A stretch of 64,000 nt of DNA. Origin: Oscillospiraceae bacterium (GTDB lineage Bacteria > Bacillota > Clostridia > Oscillospirales > Oscillospiraceae). Position 1 is the first letter of the stretch; the number at the start of each line of letters is the position of its first letter. The stretch is taken from positions 1 through 64,000 of the forward strand of contig SVMF01000001.1 in NCBI GenBank assembly GCA_015067565.1, in the 5' to 3' direction. The position numbers were made by a program, and so were the translations under genes. The notes below the pieces were generated by a model. That model saw only the letters and a program-made list of their open reading frames with translations, did not search any database and was not told the origin of the DNA. Positions 31,104 to 41,726 of the stretch are shown here, piece after piece.

Positions 31104-33719
31104 ATGGCAGATGAATTTGGCTTAAAAATTGGTCTTGAGGGCGAGAAGGAATTTAAGAAATCTATCTCGGAAATCAACCAAACCTTCAAAGTCCTCGGTT
31201 CAGAAATGAAACTGGTGAATGCCCAGTTTGATGCCAACGATACCTCCGTAGAAGCCCTTACCGCCCGTCAAGAGGCGTTGGGCAGGCAGGTTGATGCACA
31301 GCGACAGAAGGTGGAAACCCTCCGTGCCGCGATGCAGAACGCTGCCGAGTCCTTTGGCGAAAATGATCGCCGGACGCAAGCTTGGCAAATCCAACTGAAT
31401 AACGCTGAAGCCGCCCTAATCGGCATGGAGAAGGAGCTGGAGGATAACACCGCCGCCCTGAACCGTGCCGAAAAAGGGATGGACGATGCTGGAGACAGTG
31501 CTGATGAGATGGCGGAGGATGTGGAAGATGCCGCCGAAGAGTCCGATGAAGCCAAGGGTAGCTTTGAAGGACTAGGCTCTGTTTGTAAGGCTACGGCGGC
31601 AGCGATGGCGGCGGCTTTCGCAGCTGTTGCCACGGCTGCCGTTGCCGGTGCCAAAGCACTGGTCGAGATGACGACTGCGGGTGCAGCCTACGCAGATACA
31701 GTTTTGACGGAGTCTACAGTCACGGGTATCGCAACGGACAAGCTCCAAGAGTATATGTACGCTGCGGAACTGGTCGATGTTTCCACAGACACGCTGACAA
31801 AGTCGATGGCCAAGCAAATCAAGTCTATGAAGGCGGTGCAAGACGGCACAAAGCTTTCTGTTGAGGCTTATGAGAAGCTTGGCGTCCAGGTAACAAATAC
31901 CGACGGCTCTCTGCGTGATTCGGACACGGTCTACTGGGAAGTTATCGACGCCCTAGGCAAAGTTGAAAACGAAACCGAGCGTAATGCCCTAGCAATGCAG
32001 ATCCTTGGCAAATCCGCACAGGAGTTAAATCCGCTGATTGAGGCCGGTGCGGAGCGAATGAACGAGCTGGGTGAACAAGCCCACGCCGCCGGATATGTGG
32101 TCAGCGATGATATGCTGTCCGCCTATGGTGCGTTGGATGACCAACTCCAGTATTTGAGTGTCGGTGCAACGGCGGCAAAGAATGCTCTAGGCACGGTGTT
32201 GCTTCCGGTACTGACCGACCTTGCCACCGAAGGCAATGCTCTACTTGGTGAGTTCACCAACGGCATCTTGGATGCCAATGGTGACATCAGCAAGATGAGC
32301 GAAGTCATCGGCGAATTGCTCCCCCAAGTGCTGGATATGTTCATGGAGTTTTTGCCGGAACTGATGGAAATTGCCGGTGAAATTGTCGGCTCTTTGGCAA
32401 ACGCAATCGTTGAAAATCTGCCTACGATCATCGATACCGCCTCGCAGATTATCTTTATGCTTCTGCAAGGGCTTATCGAGGCACTACCGCAGATTGCAGA
32501 GGGTGCATTGCAGTTGGTGCTGGCATTGGTCAACGGCATTCTTGCCAACCTACCGATGCTCCTCAACGCCGCTTTGCAGGCGGTGGTTACCCTAGCAACG
32601 GGTATCGCCCAGGCGCTGCCTACTTTGATCCCCACCATTATCCAGGTGGTTGTTCAGATTGTGCAGACCCTCATCGAGAATTTGCCGATGATTTTGGATG
32701 CCGCCCTTCAGCTGATTACCGGCTTGGCACAAGGTGTCCTGGATGCTCTCCCGGTGCTGATTGCGGCACTGCCGGAAATCATACTGGGCATTATCACATT
32801 CTTACTGGATGCGATTCCCCAGATCATCGAAACCGGCATACAGCTGATTACCTCCCTGGTGGCAGCACTACCGGAAATCATCACCGCCATCGTAGAAGCA
32901 ATACCCCAAATCATCGAGGGTATCATTACAGCGGTATTACAGGCGATACCCCAAATCATCCAAGCCGGTATTGACCTGTTGATTTCCCTCGTCCAAGCGT
33001 TGCCGCAGATTATCACTACCATCGTTGGTGCAATCCCGGACATCATTACCGGCATCATCAACGCTGTTCTGAATAACATCCCCCTGATTATCCAAGCTGG
33101 CATACAGTTGCTGACCTCTTTGATCACCAACCTACCCACCATTATCATCGAAATTGTGAAGGCAATTCCGCAGATTATCACAGGCATCGTCAGTGCCTTG
33201 GGCAAGGGTGTATCCCAGATGGCAGAGGTCGGTGTCAACCTGGTCAAGGGCTTGTGGCAGGGCATCCAGTCCCTTGCTTCTTGGCTGTGGGATAAGGTCT
33301 CCGGATGGATTTCCTCTATCTGGGACGGCATTTGCGATTTCTTTGGAATTGCGTCTCCCTCGAAAGAGATGGGCTGGATCGGCGAAATGCTGGTGGATGG
33401 TCTTGCCGGTTCCATTAAAACTAACGGCAAAGACGCCGTGAAGGCTGCCGAAGGTATGAGTGCTGACATTACCGATGTTATGCACGGGCTTGCAGAGGAT
33501 ATGGAAACCGCACTGCCTACCGATTTCACCGTGGACGGCGACATCGGGGCTACGGTCAAAGCCTCGGCAAGTGGGGCTGTTGCACCCTCTGGCTTGCAAT
33601 TGGTATTGAACATCTCTACCTTCAACAATTACACCAACGAGGATATTCAGCAGCTGACCAATGAGGTTATGGTCACTGCCGGACAGTTCGCAAAGCGGAA
33701 AGGAGTGGTATTTGCGTGA
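31104..33719 (+). CDS. Tail tape measure protein
   Basis: An 871-residue protein that sets tail length. Residues 1-140 form a coiled coil (KSISEINQTFKVLGSEMK...), followed by an alanine-rich hydrophobic segment near 155-180. Residues about 400-720 are built of hydrophobic helical repeats of the type LPQIIEGIITAVLQAIPQII, typical of Firmicutes tape measures. No lytic domain is evident. AAGGAGG precedes the ATG. Confidence 0.9.
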   Translation: MADEFGLKIGLEGEKEFKKSISEINQTFKVLGSEMKLVNAQFDANDTSVEALTARQEALGRQVDAQRQKVETLRAAMQNAAESFGENDRRTQAWQIQLNNAEAALIGMEKELEDNTAALNRAEKGMDDAGDSADEMAEDVEDAAEESDEAKGSFEGLGSVCKATAAAMAAAFAAVATAAVAGAKALVEMTTAGAAYADTVLTESTVTGIATDKLQEYMYAAELVDVSTDTLTKSMAKQIKSMKAVQDGTKLSVEAYEKLGVQVTNTDGSLRDSDTVYWEVIDALGKVENETERNALAMQILGKSAQELNPLIEAGAERMNELGEQAHAAGYVVSDDMLSAYGALDDQLQYLSVGATAAKNALGTVLLPVLTDLATEGNALLGEFTNGILDANGDISKMSEVIGELLPQVLDMFMEFLPELMEIAGEIVGSLANAIVENLPTIIDTASQIIFMLLQGLIEALPQIAEGALQLVLALVNGILANLPMLLNAALQAVVTLATGIAQALPTLIPTIIQVVVQIVQTLIENLPMILDAALQLITGLAQGVLDALPVLIAALPEIILGIITFLLDAIPQIIETGIQLITSLVAALPEIITAIVEAIPQIIEGIITAVLQAIPQIIQAGIDLLISLVQALPQIITTIVGAIPDIITGIINAVLNNIPLIIQAGIQLLTSLITNLPTIIIEIVKAIPQIITGIVSALGKGVSQMAEVGVNLVKGLWQGIQSLASWLWDKVSGWISSIWDGICDFFGIASPSKEMGWIGEMLVDGLAGSIKTNGKDAVKAAEGMSADITDVMHGLAEDMETALPTDFTVDGDIGATVKASASGAVAPSGLQLVLNISTFNNYTNEDIQQLTNEVMVTAGQFAKRKGVVFA

Positions 33720-34447
33720 ATTATTTTGAATATAACGGCACCAGTTCGTTGGATATGGGTCTGCGTATTGAAAGTAAAAACGTCTTTTCTGCTCCGGAGT
33801 ACGAGGTGGACTTCCTTACTATCCCGGGCAGAGACGGCGAACTGATCGCCGGCCCGGGAAGGTATCCCAATGTGCAGGTGACCTATTCTGTGTTTCTGCC
33901 TGCCAAATCTACGCAGGAGCTGGCAGAAAAAATTACGGCTGTGAAGGAATGGTTGTATGAGGAGCCGGATCGATATCACGACCTAACCGATACCTATGAT
34001 GCAGAGTTTTACCGGAAGGCGGTTTATGCCGGGAAACTGGATATCGAGGATGAACTGAACCGCATTGGTGTGTTTACCGTCAGCTTCTCCTGTCTGCCTT
34101 TCCGTTACAACTTGGCTGGCTCTCGCCCTCATAGCATCACCGCATCCGGTACTGTGCTGACAAACCCCTATATTACGGCAAGCAAGCCCTACCTCAAAAT
34201 CTACGGCTCCGGACCGGTTACCCTCACCATCCAAAACAGTGCCGGGAACAGCACTTGGAACTTCCTTGACCTAGACGATTATATCGAAGTGGATTCTGAA
34301 CTGATGAACTTCTACAAAGGTCCAGAACTGCGAAATGATATGGTCGTTGGGGACGGCTTTCCCAAGCTGTGCTGGGGACAAAACACCATATCTTTTACCG
34401 GGAATGTCTCTAGGATTGACATCCTGCCAAGGTGGGTGACCTTATGA
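33716..34447 (+). CDS. Distal tail protein (Dit)
   Basis: A 243-residue distal tail protein that joins tail tube and baseplate. It opens with FEYNGTSSLDMGLRIESKNVF and has FLTIPGRDGELIAGPGRYPNV, a clear Dit/SPP1 gp19.1 N-terminal pattern, then a galectin-like C-terminal half. The start is GTG 33716, overlapping the tape measure stop; AAAGGAG lies upstream. Confidence 0.88.
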   Translation: MNYFEYNGTSSLDMGLRIESKNVFSAPEYEVDFLTIPGRDGELIAGPGRYPNVQVTYSVFLPAKSTQELAEKITAVKEWLYEEPDRYHDLTDTYDAEFYRKAVYAGKLDIEDELNRIGVFTVSFSCLPFRYNLAGSRPHSITASGTVLTNPYITASKPYLKIYGSGPVTLTIQNSAGNSTWNFLDLDDYIEVDSELMNFYKGPELRNDMVVGDGFPKLCWGQNTISFTGNVSRIDILPRWVTL

Positions 34448-36273
34448 TCCCTGTACTGTTTCGAGCCAATTCGACAAATTTCGACACTTACGGCATCGGC
34501 GTTCTCCGGGACTGTACCTTCTGTGAGGTAACGGAGGAACGCAATGGTGCGTATGAGTGCCAATTCAAGTATCCTGTAACCGGCAGTTTGTATAAGGAAA
34601 TCGTAAAGGAACGCCTGGTCAAAGCAAAGCCGAATGATACGGCGGCTGACCAGGTGTTCCGCATTTATCGCATTTCCACACCCATTAACGGGCAGATAAC
34701 GGTGTATGCCCAGCATATCAGTTACGATCTGTCTGGCATCGCTGCTCTACAATTTGAAAGCGAATCCATTTCTCCCACCTTGGCGATGGAGCATATCTTT
34801 CAGAACACAGCAACACCCCATAACTTCACCTGCCAAACAGACTATTCTGCCCCCAAGGCGTTTTCTGTTACCAAGCCCCAAAGTGTGCGGGCTTGCCTCG
34901 GCGGCGTGGCCGGCTCCTTCCTAGATTTGTGGGGCGGCGAGTACGAATGGGATAACTTCAAAGTAATTCACCACCAAGGCCGTGGACAGCATACCGGTGT
35001 GGTCATTGAGTACGGTAAGAACCTAACCGCCCTGGAACACGACGATGATAATTCCGGTGCATACACGGATTTGCTTCCCTATGCAGTCCTAACGGCGGAG
35101 GACGGCACAGAAACGGCAGTAACCCTGCCGGAGGTGCTGATCCCCATTGTTGATACTACCTTGGTGCAGCGGAAGACACTCATCAAGGATTTCACCGAGC
35201 ATTTCGGCACAGAAAGCCCGGTAACTGTTGATGGGCTACGGGCATACGCCAACAACTATCTGCAAAACAATCCGCTTGGCACGGCAATTCCTACGCTGAC
35301 GGTTTCCTTTGAGCCTCTTTGGAAACAGCCGGAATATGCTGCTGTTTTGGAGAGAGTTTCCCTTTGCGACACCGTTACCATTCGGCATTCTGTGCTGGGG
35401 ATCTCCGCAAAAGCAAAGGTCATAACCACCGTTTACGACACCCTGGCAGAGAAATATGTGTCTATCACTTTGGGTTCGGCAAAAGCCAATCTACTGAACA
35501 CAGTATCCTCCACGGAAGCTGCCGTAGAGGAAGTTGTCTCCCAGGTGGATCGGTTTCCCACCTTGATGAATTCCGCCATCAAAAACGCCACAGGGCTAAT
35601 CACCGGACAAACCGGAGGCTATGTGGTCATTCACACCGCCGATGATAACGGACAGCCCTATGAGCTTCTTATCCTGGATGCTCCTACCATTGAGGAGGCA
35701 GTAAATGTATGGCGGTGGAATGTGGGCGGCTTGGGCTTCAGCAGCAACGGCTACAACGGTCCTTATGAGACGGCTATCACCGCCGACGGGCAGATTGTTG
35801 CCAACTTTATCACTTCCGGCACACTGGTTGCCAACATCATCAAAGCCGGTGTCCTGCAGTCCCAGGACGGCTCGTCCTATTGGGATTTGGAAACTGGTGA
35901 GGTGGTGCTTCGTGCTTATGCGACCTCGGAAGAGGTGCAGGAGCAGAGTGACCGGATTACCGGAATTGAGGAGCAGAAGATGTACCGACTGGTCATTTCC
36001 AGCACCCACGGTAACATCTTCAAAAACGGCAATATCAAAACCACATTATATGCTACCGTCTTTTCCTGGGACGAGAACATCACGGATACCCTTGATGAAA
36101 ATCAGTTTATTTGGACTCGTGTTTCGGACGATCCTGTGACGGATGCCGTTTGGAATGCAGCCCATTTCGGCGGTTCAAAATCCGTCGATATTACCGCAGA
36201 GGATGTGGATGTCCAAGCCACCTTCTTTTGCGATTTGATTGATACTACCACAAGAAAAAGCCTACTCGGCTAA
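34444..36273 (+). CDS. Tail-associated hub protein (Tal, prophage endopeptidase-tail family)
   Basis: A 609-residue baseplate hub protein. The first 350 residues match the siphophage tail endopeptidase/Tal family (GVLRDCTFCEVTEERNGAYECQF, RIYRISTPINGQITVYAQHISYD). A C-terminal Ig-like segment (STHGNIFKNGN... VDVQATFFCDL) is related to two segments in the next protein. It overlaps the Dit stop (ATGA). It probably anchors fibres; lytic activity cannot be judged. Confidence 0.85.
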   Translation: MIPVLFRANSTNFDTYGIGVLRDCTFCEVTEERNGAYECQFKYPVTGSLYKEIVKERLVKAKPNDTAADQVFRIYRISTPINGQITVYAQHISYDLSGIAALQFESESISPTLAMEHIFQNTATPHNFTCQTDYSAPKAFSVTKPQSVRACLGGVAGSFLDLWGGEYEWDNFKVIHHQGRGQHTGVVIEYGKNLTALEHDDDNSGAYTDLLPYAVLTAEDGTETAVTLPEVLIPIVDTTLVQRKTLIKDFTEHFGTESPVTVDGLRAYANNYLQNNPLGTAIPTLTVSFEPLWKQPEYAAVLERVSLCDTVTIRHSVLGISAKAKVITTVYDTLAEKYVSITLGSAKANLLNTVSSTEAAVEEVVSQVDRFPTLMNSAIKNATGLITGQTGGYVVIHTADDNGQPYELLILDAPTIEEAVNVWRWNVGGLGFSSNGYNGPYETAITADGQIVANFITSGTLVANIIKAGVLQSQDGSSYWDLETGEVVLRAYATSEEVQEQSDRITGIEEQKMYRLVISSTHGNIFKNGNIKTTLYATVFSWDENITDTLDENQFIWTRVSDDPVTDAVWNAAHFGGSKSVDITAEDVDVQATFFCDLIDTTTRKSLLG

Positions 36274-36288
36274 ATTAGGAGGTTTTAT

Positions 36289-37368
36289 ATGAGCAAGGCA
36301 CAAGGTCAATTTACAATTGTTGACTACAATGACGCGTTAACCCTAACCGGTTATATCGGGTCCAATCTGGCAAAAACCCAGATGTACAACCCCGACAACG
36401 ACACCTATACTCCCAACTGGGCTTCCACCAACCTGGTGCTGACTCCCAGTCTGTATGTGATCGGCACTACCACGGATCAGATTACTTCCAGTAGCGTTAC
36501 CTCTGTGAAGTGGTACATTGGCAGTTCCAGCACCGCCATTACCTCTTCCGGCAACTACGCTCTGTCCGGCACCAAGAGCCATATCCTTACCATCAAGGGC
36601 AATGTGATGTCCGGTCAGCCCGGTATCGACTACCGTTGCGTTATTACCTACAAGGATGCTTCTACCGGCCTGTCCATTACCCATCCGCTGACCATTTCCT
36701 TCAGCCGGGTGGTCAACGGCTCCGGCATTACGGATCTGCTGGTTACCACACCTTCTGGCAATGTATTCAAGAACAACGAGGTGGCAACGCTGACTGCCAA
36801 GGCAGAACTGTGGCGCGGTAGCACCGTGGACATTACCAATGTCACCTACAAGTGGGCGATTATGGATTCCACTGTCACTTCCACCGGTGCTTCCGGCTAC
36901 GATGCTGACTTCGGTACTGGTTGGCGCAAGCTGTCCGACACCACAGGTATGTACACCGGCGCTACCACTTCCACCATTACCATCTATGCGGCAGCGGTAG
37001 ATAGCTATGCTGTATTTAAGTGCGTGGCCACAGACTCCGATTCCTCCTCCAACACCTACAACAGCAAGTTCGCTGATGTTGCCACCTTCATTGATAACTC
37101 TGACCCCATCCAGGTGGTTATTACCTCCACCGGCGGCGATGTATTCAAGAACGGACAAGGCAGCACGGTGCTGAAGGCGGTGGTCTATCAGGCAGGTGCG
37201 GAGATCGACGCAGAGGGCAAGGGCACTTATTCCTGGACCAAGTACAACAAGGATGGTGCGGTTGACACCTCTTGGGGAACTTCCGGCACAAAAACCGGTA
37301 AGACTCTGTCCGTATCCAACACGGATGTAGATACCAAGGCTACCTTTATGGTGGTCGTCACTCTGTAA
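36289..37368 (+). CDS. Tail protein with Ig-like repeats
   Basis: A 359-residue beta-rich tail protein. Two Ig-like units start near residues 155 (TTPSGNVFKNNEVATL) and 282 (TSTGGDVFKNGQGSTVL), both with the GxVFKN block also found at the end of the preceding hub protein. Likely a fibre or baseplate accessory that projects from the tail tip. AGGAGG precedes the ATG. Confidence 0.7.
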   Translation: MSKAQGQFTIVDYNDALTLTGYIGSNLAKTQMYNPDNDTYTPNWASTNLVLTPSLYVIGTTTDQITSSSVTSVKWYIGSSSTAITSSGNYALSGTKSHILTIKGNVMSGQPGIDYRCVITYKDASTGLSITHPLTISFSRVVNGSGITDLLVTTPSGNVFKNNEVATLTAKAELWRGSTVDITNVTYKWAIMDSTVTSTGASGYDADFGTGWRKLSDTTGMYTGATTSTITIYAAAVDSYAVFKCVATDSDSSSNTYNSKFADVATFIDNSDPIQVVITSTGGDVFKNGQGSTVLKAVVYQAGAEIDAEGKGTYSWTKYNKDGAVDTSWGTSGTKTGKTLSVSNTDVDTKATFMVVVTL

Positions 37369-37380
37369 GGAGGCTAGATT

Positions 37381-38469
37381 ATGCGGGGCGTTGCACAAAT
37401 TACAATCACGAATATTTGCGATGTTATTACTGCTGATGTTGCCCCGGAAAATCCCTATGTGGGTATGCTGTGGGTGAACACAGCGATTACGCCTCCGGAA
37501 ACGATGGTGTGGGATGGTACTGCCTGGGTGCTTCAAAACGGCATCGAGGAGCTTCGGCAAACAGTAGCCACCCACACCACTCGTTTTGGTGAGTTCCAAA
37601 GCTCCATTGATGGTATGAACAGCTATGTTTCCAACCTAACGGAAACAGTGGAAACCATCACCACGGATTTGGGTGAAGAGCAGAGCAAGGTGCTGGAAAT
37701 GCAGGAGCAAGTCTCTGAACTGCAACACTCCGTGGATGGGCTGACCGTTACTGTCCAGGAGCAGTTTGCCGGAGGCATTAACTATGTGCAGAATTCCGCG
37801 GGCCTAAACGGCATCACGGATGACTGGGTTCTTACCGGAACAGTGGCCACGGATAGCTCCACAGATGTGCAAAACAACACCACATCGGACTCCTGCTTTG
37901 TGTTGGGGGCAAACTCCACACTGAAGCAGACCATTACCGGTGTGGTTACTGGCACCTCTTATGCCGTTTCTGTCCGCGCCAGAAAGACAGCAGGCAGTTA
38001 TAGCTCGTATCTGCGCGTACAGTACAATGGCAACAAATATGCCTATCTTTTCAACACGACCTCCACATTCGGCTGGACGGAATACCACGGGGTCATCCCG
38101 GATGTGCAGGACAGTACGCTGATTCTGTATATCTACAATCGTGCTGCCAGCCTATATGTCTCCGACATCATCATTGCGGAAGGTAGCACCATTCATAAGT
38201 GGACGCCGGCTCCCAACGAGATCTACACGACCGAGGTCAAAATAGACCGCCGGGGTATCGAGGTTTCCAATGCCGACTCTGCCCAGCGGACGGTCATTAA
38301 CAACACCGAATTCTCCGGTTATTACAACGAGGAGAAAATCTTTACCCTGAACAAAGATGAAACCATAACCAAGAAAACCACCGTGGATGGCGAATTAACG
38401 GTGGGTAGAACCAAGTTTGTGCCGATGCCAACTGCATCGGATGGCTTGAATATTGTTATTCTGGACTAA
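37381..38469 (+). CDS. Tail fibre protein with carbohydrate-binding-like domain
   Basis: A 362-residue protein. Residues 1-50 have NPYVGMLWVNTAITPPETMVWDG, a short module common at the start of tail fibres; 55-125 form a coiled coil; 130-275 resemble a carbohydrate-binding jelly roll (INYVQNSAGL... YAVSVRARKTAGSY). A receptor-binding role on the host surface is likely. Confidence 0.65.
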   Translation: MRGVAQITITNICDVITADVAPENPYVGMLWVNTAITPPETMVWDGTAWVLQNGIEELRQTVATHTTRFGEFQSSIDGMNSYVSNLTETVETITTDLGEEQSKVLEMQEQVSELQHSVDGLTVTVQEQFAGGINYVQNSAGLNGITDDWVLTGTVATDSSTDVQNNTTSDSCFVLGANSTLKQTITGVVTGTSYAVSVRARKTAGSYSSYLRVQYNGNKYAYLFNTTSTFGWTEYHGVIPDVQDSTLILYIYNRAASLYVSDIIIAEGSTIHKWTPAPNEIYTTEVKIDRRGIEVSNADSAQRTVINNTEFSGYYNEEKIFTLNKDETITKKTTVDGELTVGRTKFVPMPTASDGLNIVILD

Positions 38470-38481
38470 GGAGGTAAGGCT

Positions 38482-41061
38482 ATGGCAACAGGAAAATCCA
38501 GCTCTTTTGAAGTGTCCGGCACCAAAGGCGTAACCGGTAAAATCTTTTGGTCTGAAACCTACGACACAAGGACAAATACATCGGTTGTGACCATTACCAA
38601 TTTGCAATTTAAGAATTCTAACTGGTATGGCTTTACTTACTATCTCAATGGCTCACTAAAAATCAACGGCACAACGGTTGTTACATTCTCCTCCATACAA
38701 GGTTCGCATAGCGTAAGACCCAGTGCGTTGAACACCTATACTTCAGTTAATGCCAATGGTGACTATGCTGGCGCTCCGTGGGGAACGGTAACAGTCAACC
38801 ACGGTGCTGATGGCACGGGTACTTGCCCCATTGCCATAGATGTTACCGGCATACAAGTCAACGACCAAGGCGGTAGTGGTTGGAAGGTAACGGGTACGAC
38901 GAATATAACCCTTACAAACATTGACCGGACAGCCCCTACCATCTCTTGCTCCATTTCCAATATTACGGCGGATGGTTTTAAGATAACGGCCAACTCCTCT
39001 GCTAATGTGGATCTGTGGAGCTATAGCCTTGATGACGGCATTACAGGCAATGATTTCTCTACCACCGCCAACACCTCCGCTTCAACAACAGTTACAGGGC
39101 TAACGCCCAATACGACCTATGCCGTGCGTGTAGCTGCTCGTAAAACAAGCAACTATGTATACGGTGAGTCAAGCGCCATCTCAGTAAAAACCCTTGGTGG
39201 TGCGGCATTAAACAGCGTGTCCACCGTAACGGCAGATAACGCAACAGTTACGATTACGCTCAATGTCACTGTTTATGAGCCTTCCTACACCCACACGCTT
39301 GCCTTAACCTATGGTGGCACAACCCATCTGACCATTACGGGTATCAGTGGCTGGGCGAAAGGAACGGCAAACCGGACGATTACCCTTACTGCGGCACAGA
39401 GAACAACACTTCTGTCCACGATGGCTTCTATCAAGTCCTTCGATATGAACTTTGATTTGAAGACCTTTAGTGGCTCAACACAGATTGGCAACACCTCTAC
39501 ACAGAAGGGTACGGTGCAAACCATGGAGGCAAACTCTGGCCCCTCGATGGGTGCGTTTTCTTATTGTGACAGCAGAACAAATACTGTTTCTGTAACTGGA
39601 AACGACCAATATCTCATCCAAGGGCATTCGTATTTGCAGGTAACTCCCGCCCAGGCAACGGCAAGAAACAGTGCTTCCATTGTTTCTTATGCAGCCACTT
39701 GCAATGGTGTAACAGCATCCAATACCACCGGCGCAGCCATAGACCTGGGAGCAATTTCTAAAGCCGGCACCTTGGAAGTGGTGGTTACAGCAACAGACTC
39801 CCGGGGCTATACGGTGAGCTATACCCGCGAGGTTACGGTCCTGGCTTATGCAAAGCCGAAAATCAAGGAAATAACACTGCGGAGAACCAACGATATAGAA
39901 GCGGAAATGCAGCTGATATTTAACGGCAGTATTTCCTCTATTAAGCCTGCATCCACGGAAAATAACAGCCTACTGTACCTTCGTTATCGGTATAAGCCGA
40001 CCAGTGAGACAAGCTATGGTTCTTACACAAGCATTCTGGCGAGTGCTACCAAAAACGGTATCAATTTCAGCTTCTCCAATTTAGAGCTATGCTCCTTGGA
40101 CTCCAACATCTCCTATGACTTCCATCTGCAGGTGCGAGATCAGCTGAATTCGCTGTCATCTTTGGATCTGTACTATGTCATTCCCCAAGGTACACCTCTG
40201 GTGGCTCTGCGGAAAAAGAAGGTGGGCATCAACACCCCCAATCCGGAAGCGTCTCTCCATGTGGTTGGCGATACCATCCTAGATGGGGCTGTGGAAGTGA
40301 ATGGTGCGTTGTCTGCAACTTCTCTTTCCGGTACCTTGCCGGTTGCGAACATCTCCGGCACATTGCCGATCAACAAGGGTGGTACAGGGGCTACAACCGC
40401 CGCCAACGCAGCCAAGGCAATCGTGAACGGACAAGCCATTGCCCCCAAGAGCATCAGCACTACCGGAAGCCAGTATTGGACAGATGGTGTTTACGGTTTG
40501 CATCTGAACAATGGCGATATTGTGGGTATCAATGGTTTATATTTCCCGGACGCAGTGGATTCTGCCGGTGAAGGCATTAACTTCTATCGAAGTAGTACTA
40601 CCTGGGACAGGCTTTATTCCCACAGTGGTACGCTTTACTATGCGCCCAATATCGCAACAGCTACCCACCCCGGCACACGATATACCGTTTACCATTCCGG
40701 CGGTGCGACCATCCCTGTTTCCAAGGGTGGCACGGGTGGTACAACTGCTGCCGATGCCCGGGCTGGCATTGGAGTTTCTGTAACCTCGCTGTACAGCGGT
40801 AGCTTGAGCAGTGGTAGCACCACCTTCAATTACGGCAACTACAACTTCTATGTCATTATCGCAAAGCCCAAATCCACCGCCGGCCTAATCTCCGTCACCG
40901 TTCCCAAAGCAGCAATTACAACAACGGCTACGAAATACCAGGTGGCGGATGAAACCAACTACCTAACCTTCAACCTTTCGTATTCCGGAACAACTGTAAC
41001 GCTTGCTTATGGTGGATCAAGTTATGCGGGCGTGATTACGAAGGTTTATGGAATCAACTAA
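38482..41061 (+). CDS. Large tail fibre protein (DUF859 siphovirus family)
   Basis: An 859-residue fibre. The N-terminal region (GKIFWSETYDTRTNTSVVTITN) matches the DUF859 family of Firmicutes siphophages. A fibronectin-III-like domain lies near 150-240 (DLWSYSLDDG... LTPNTTYAVRVAARK). Near the C-terminus two GTLPINKGGTGATTAANA-type fibre repeats mark a trimeric shaft. It is probably the main receptor-binding fibre. Confidence 0.85.
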   Translation: MATGKSSSFEVSGTKGVTGKIFWSETYDTRTNTSVVTITNLQFKNSNWYGFTYYLNGSLKINGTTVVTFSSIQGSHSVRPSALNTYTSVNANGDYAGAPWGTVTVNHGADGTGTCPIAIDVTGIQVNDQGGSGWKVTGTTNITLTNIDRTAPTISCSISNITADGFKITANSSANVDLWSYSLDDGITGNDFSTTANTSASTTVTGLTPNTTYAVRVAARKTSNYVYGESSAISVKTLGGAALNSVSTVTADNATVTITLNVTVYEPSYTHTLALTYGGTTHLTITGISGWAKGTANRTITLTAAQRTTLLSTMASIKSFDMNFDLKTFSGSTQIGNTSTQKGTVQTMEANSGPSMGAFSYCDSRTNTVSVTGNDQYLIQGHSYLQVTPAQATARNSASIVSYAATCNGVTASNTTGAAIDLGAISKAGTLEVVVTATDSRGYTVSYTREVTVLAYAKPKIKEITLRRTNDIEAEMQLIFNGSISSIKPASTENNSLLYLRYRYKPTSETSYGSYTSILASATKNGINFSFSNLELCSLDSNISYDFHLQVRDQLNSLSSLDLYYVIPQGTPLVALRKKKVGINTPNPEASLHVVGDTILDGAVEVNGALSATSLSGTLPVANISGTLPINKGGTGATTAANAAKAIVNGQAIAPKSISTTGSQYWTDGVYGLHLNNGDIVGINGLYFPDAVDSAGEGINFYRSSTTWDRLYSHSGTLYYAPNIATATHPGTRYTVYHSGGATIPVSKGGTGGTTAADARAGIGVSVTSLYSGSLSSGSTTFNYGNYNFYVIIAKPKSTAGLISVTVPKAAITTTATKYQVADETNYLTFNLSYSGTTVTLAYGGSSYAGVITKVYGIN

Positions 41062-41070
41062 GGAGGCACT

Positions 41071-41439
41071 ATGCAGGTATTACTGAACGAGCAAGGTTTC
41101 GTTTTGAGCTTTGCGTTTATTGGAAATATGCCGGATGCCATAGACGCTCCGGAGCCGGCAGATCCGATGCACTTTGCGGAGCATTACTCCGCCTACAAGC
41201 TCATTGACGGGCAGCTAACCTTCGATGCAGAACAAGATAAAGCACTCCAAAACGATGCGTTACTGGACGATCTCCGGGTACGCAGAGAGAGGGAGTGCTT
41301 TTCTGTTATCAATCGTGGGCAACTTTGGTATGACAATCTGTCAGCAGCCCAGCGGACAGAGCTTCAAGTGTGGTATGCCGCATGGTTGGCGGTTACAGAT
41401 ACACTCGTTGTCCCAGAATGGCCGGAATGGATTACTTAA
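41071..41439 (+). CDS. Small tail-fibre-linked protein, possible assembly chaperone
   Basis: A 122-residue protein immediately after the fibre gene. The last third (YDNLSAAQRTELQVWYAAWLAVTDTLVVPEWPEW) resembles the C-terminus of tail fibre assembly proteins, so a chaperone role is plausible. Nothing else is recognisable. Confidence 0.55.
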   Translation: MQVLLNEQGFVLSFAFIGNMPDAIDAPEPADPMHFAEHYSAYKLIDGQLTFDAEQDKALQNDALLDDLRVRRERECFSVINRGQLWYDNLSAAQRTELQVWYAAWLAVTDTLVVPEWPEWIT

Positions 41440-41456
41440 GGAAGGAGGAAACGGCT

Positions 41457-41711
41457 ATGGATCTCACTGCGTTGGCGGCAACGATTACCGCTTTAGGTGT
41501 GGTATTCGGTGCAATCTTCGCCATCCACAAATGGTTTCTGAAACAGGAAAAACAGGACAAGGACATCAAGTCCATCAAGGAGGAGCAGACCGTATTGGTA
41601 CACGGTGTTTTGGCTTGCCTTATGGGCTTGAAGGAGCAAGGCTGTAATGGTCCTGTGACGGAAGCCATTAACCAATTGGAAAAGCACATCAACAAACAAG
41701 CTCACAAATAA
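41457..41711 (+). CDS. Small membrane-anchored lysis-module protein (XhlA-like)
   Basis: An 84-residue protein with one N-terminal membrane segment (LAATITALGVVFGAIFAIHKWF) followed by a coiled coil (KQEKQDKDIKSIKEEQ). Size, order and position before the holin fit XhlA/hemolysin-type accessory proteins of lysis modules. ATG at 41457 follows AAGGAGGAAAC. Confidence 0.65.
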   Translation: MDLTALAATITALGVVFGAIFAIHKWFLKQEKQDKDIKSIKEEQTVLVHGVLACLMGLKEQGCNGPVTEAINQLEKHINKQAHK

Positions 41712-41726
41712 GGAGGAACTTTCACT

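Noticed and set aside
36343..37599. Long open frame on the minus strand opposite the Ig-like tail gene
   Set aside because: Low-complexity glycine/histidine-rich product, antisense to a well supported gene.
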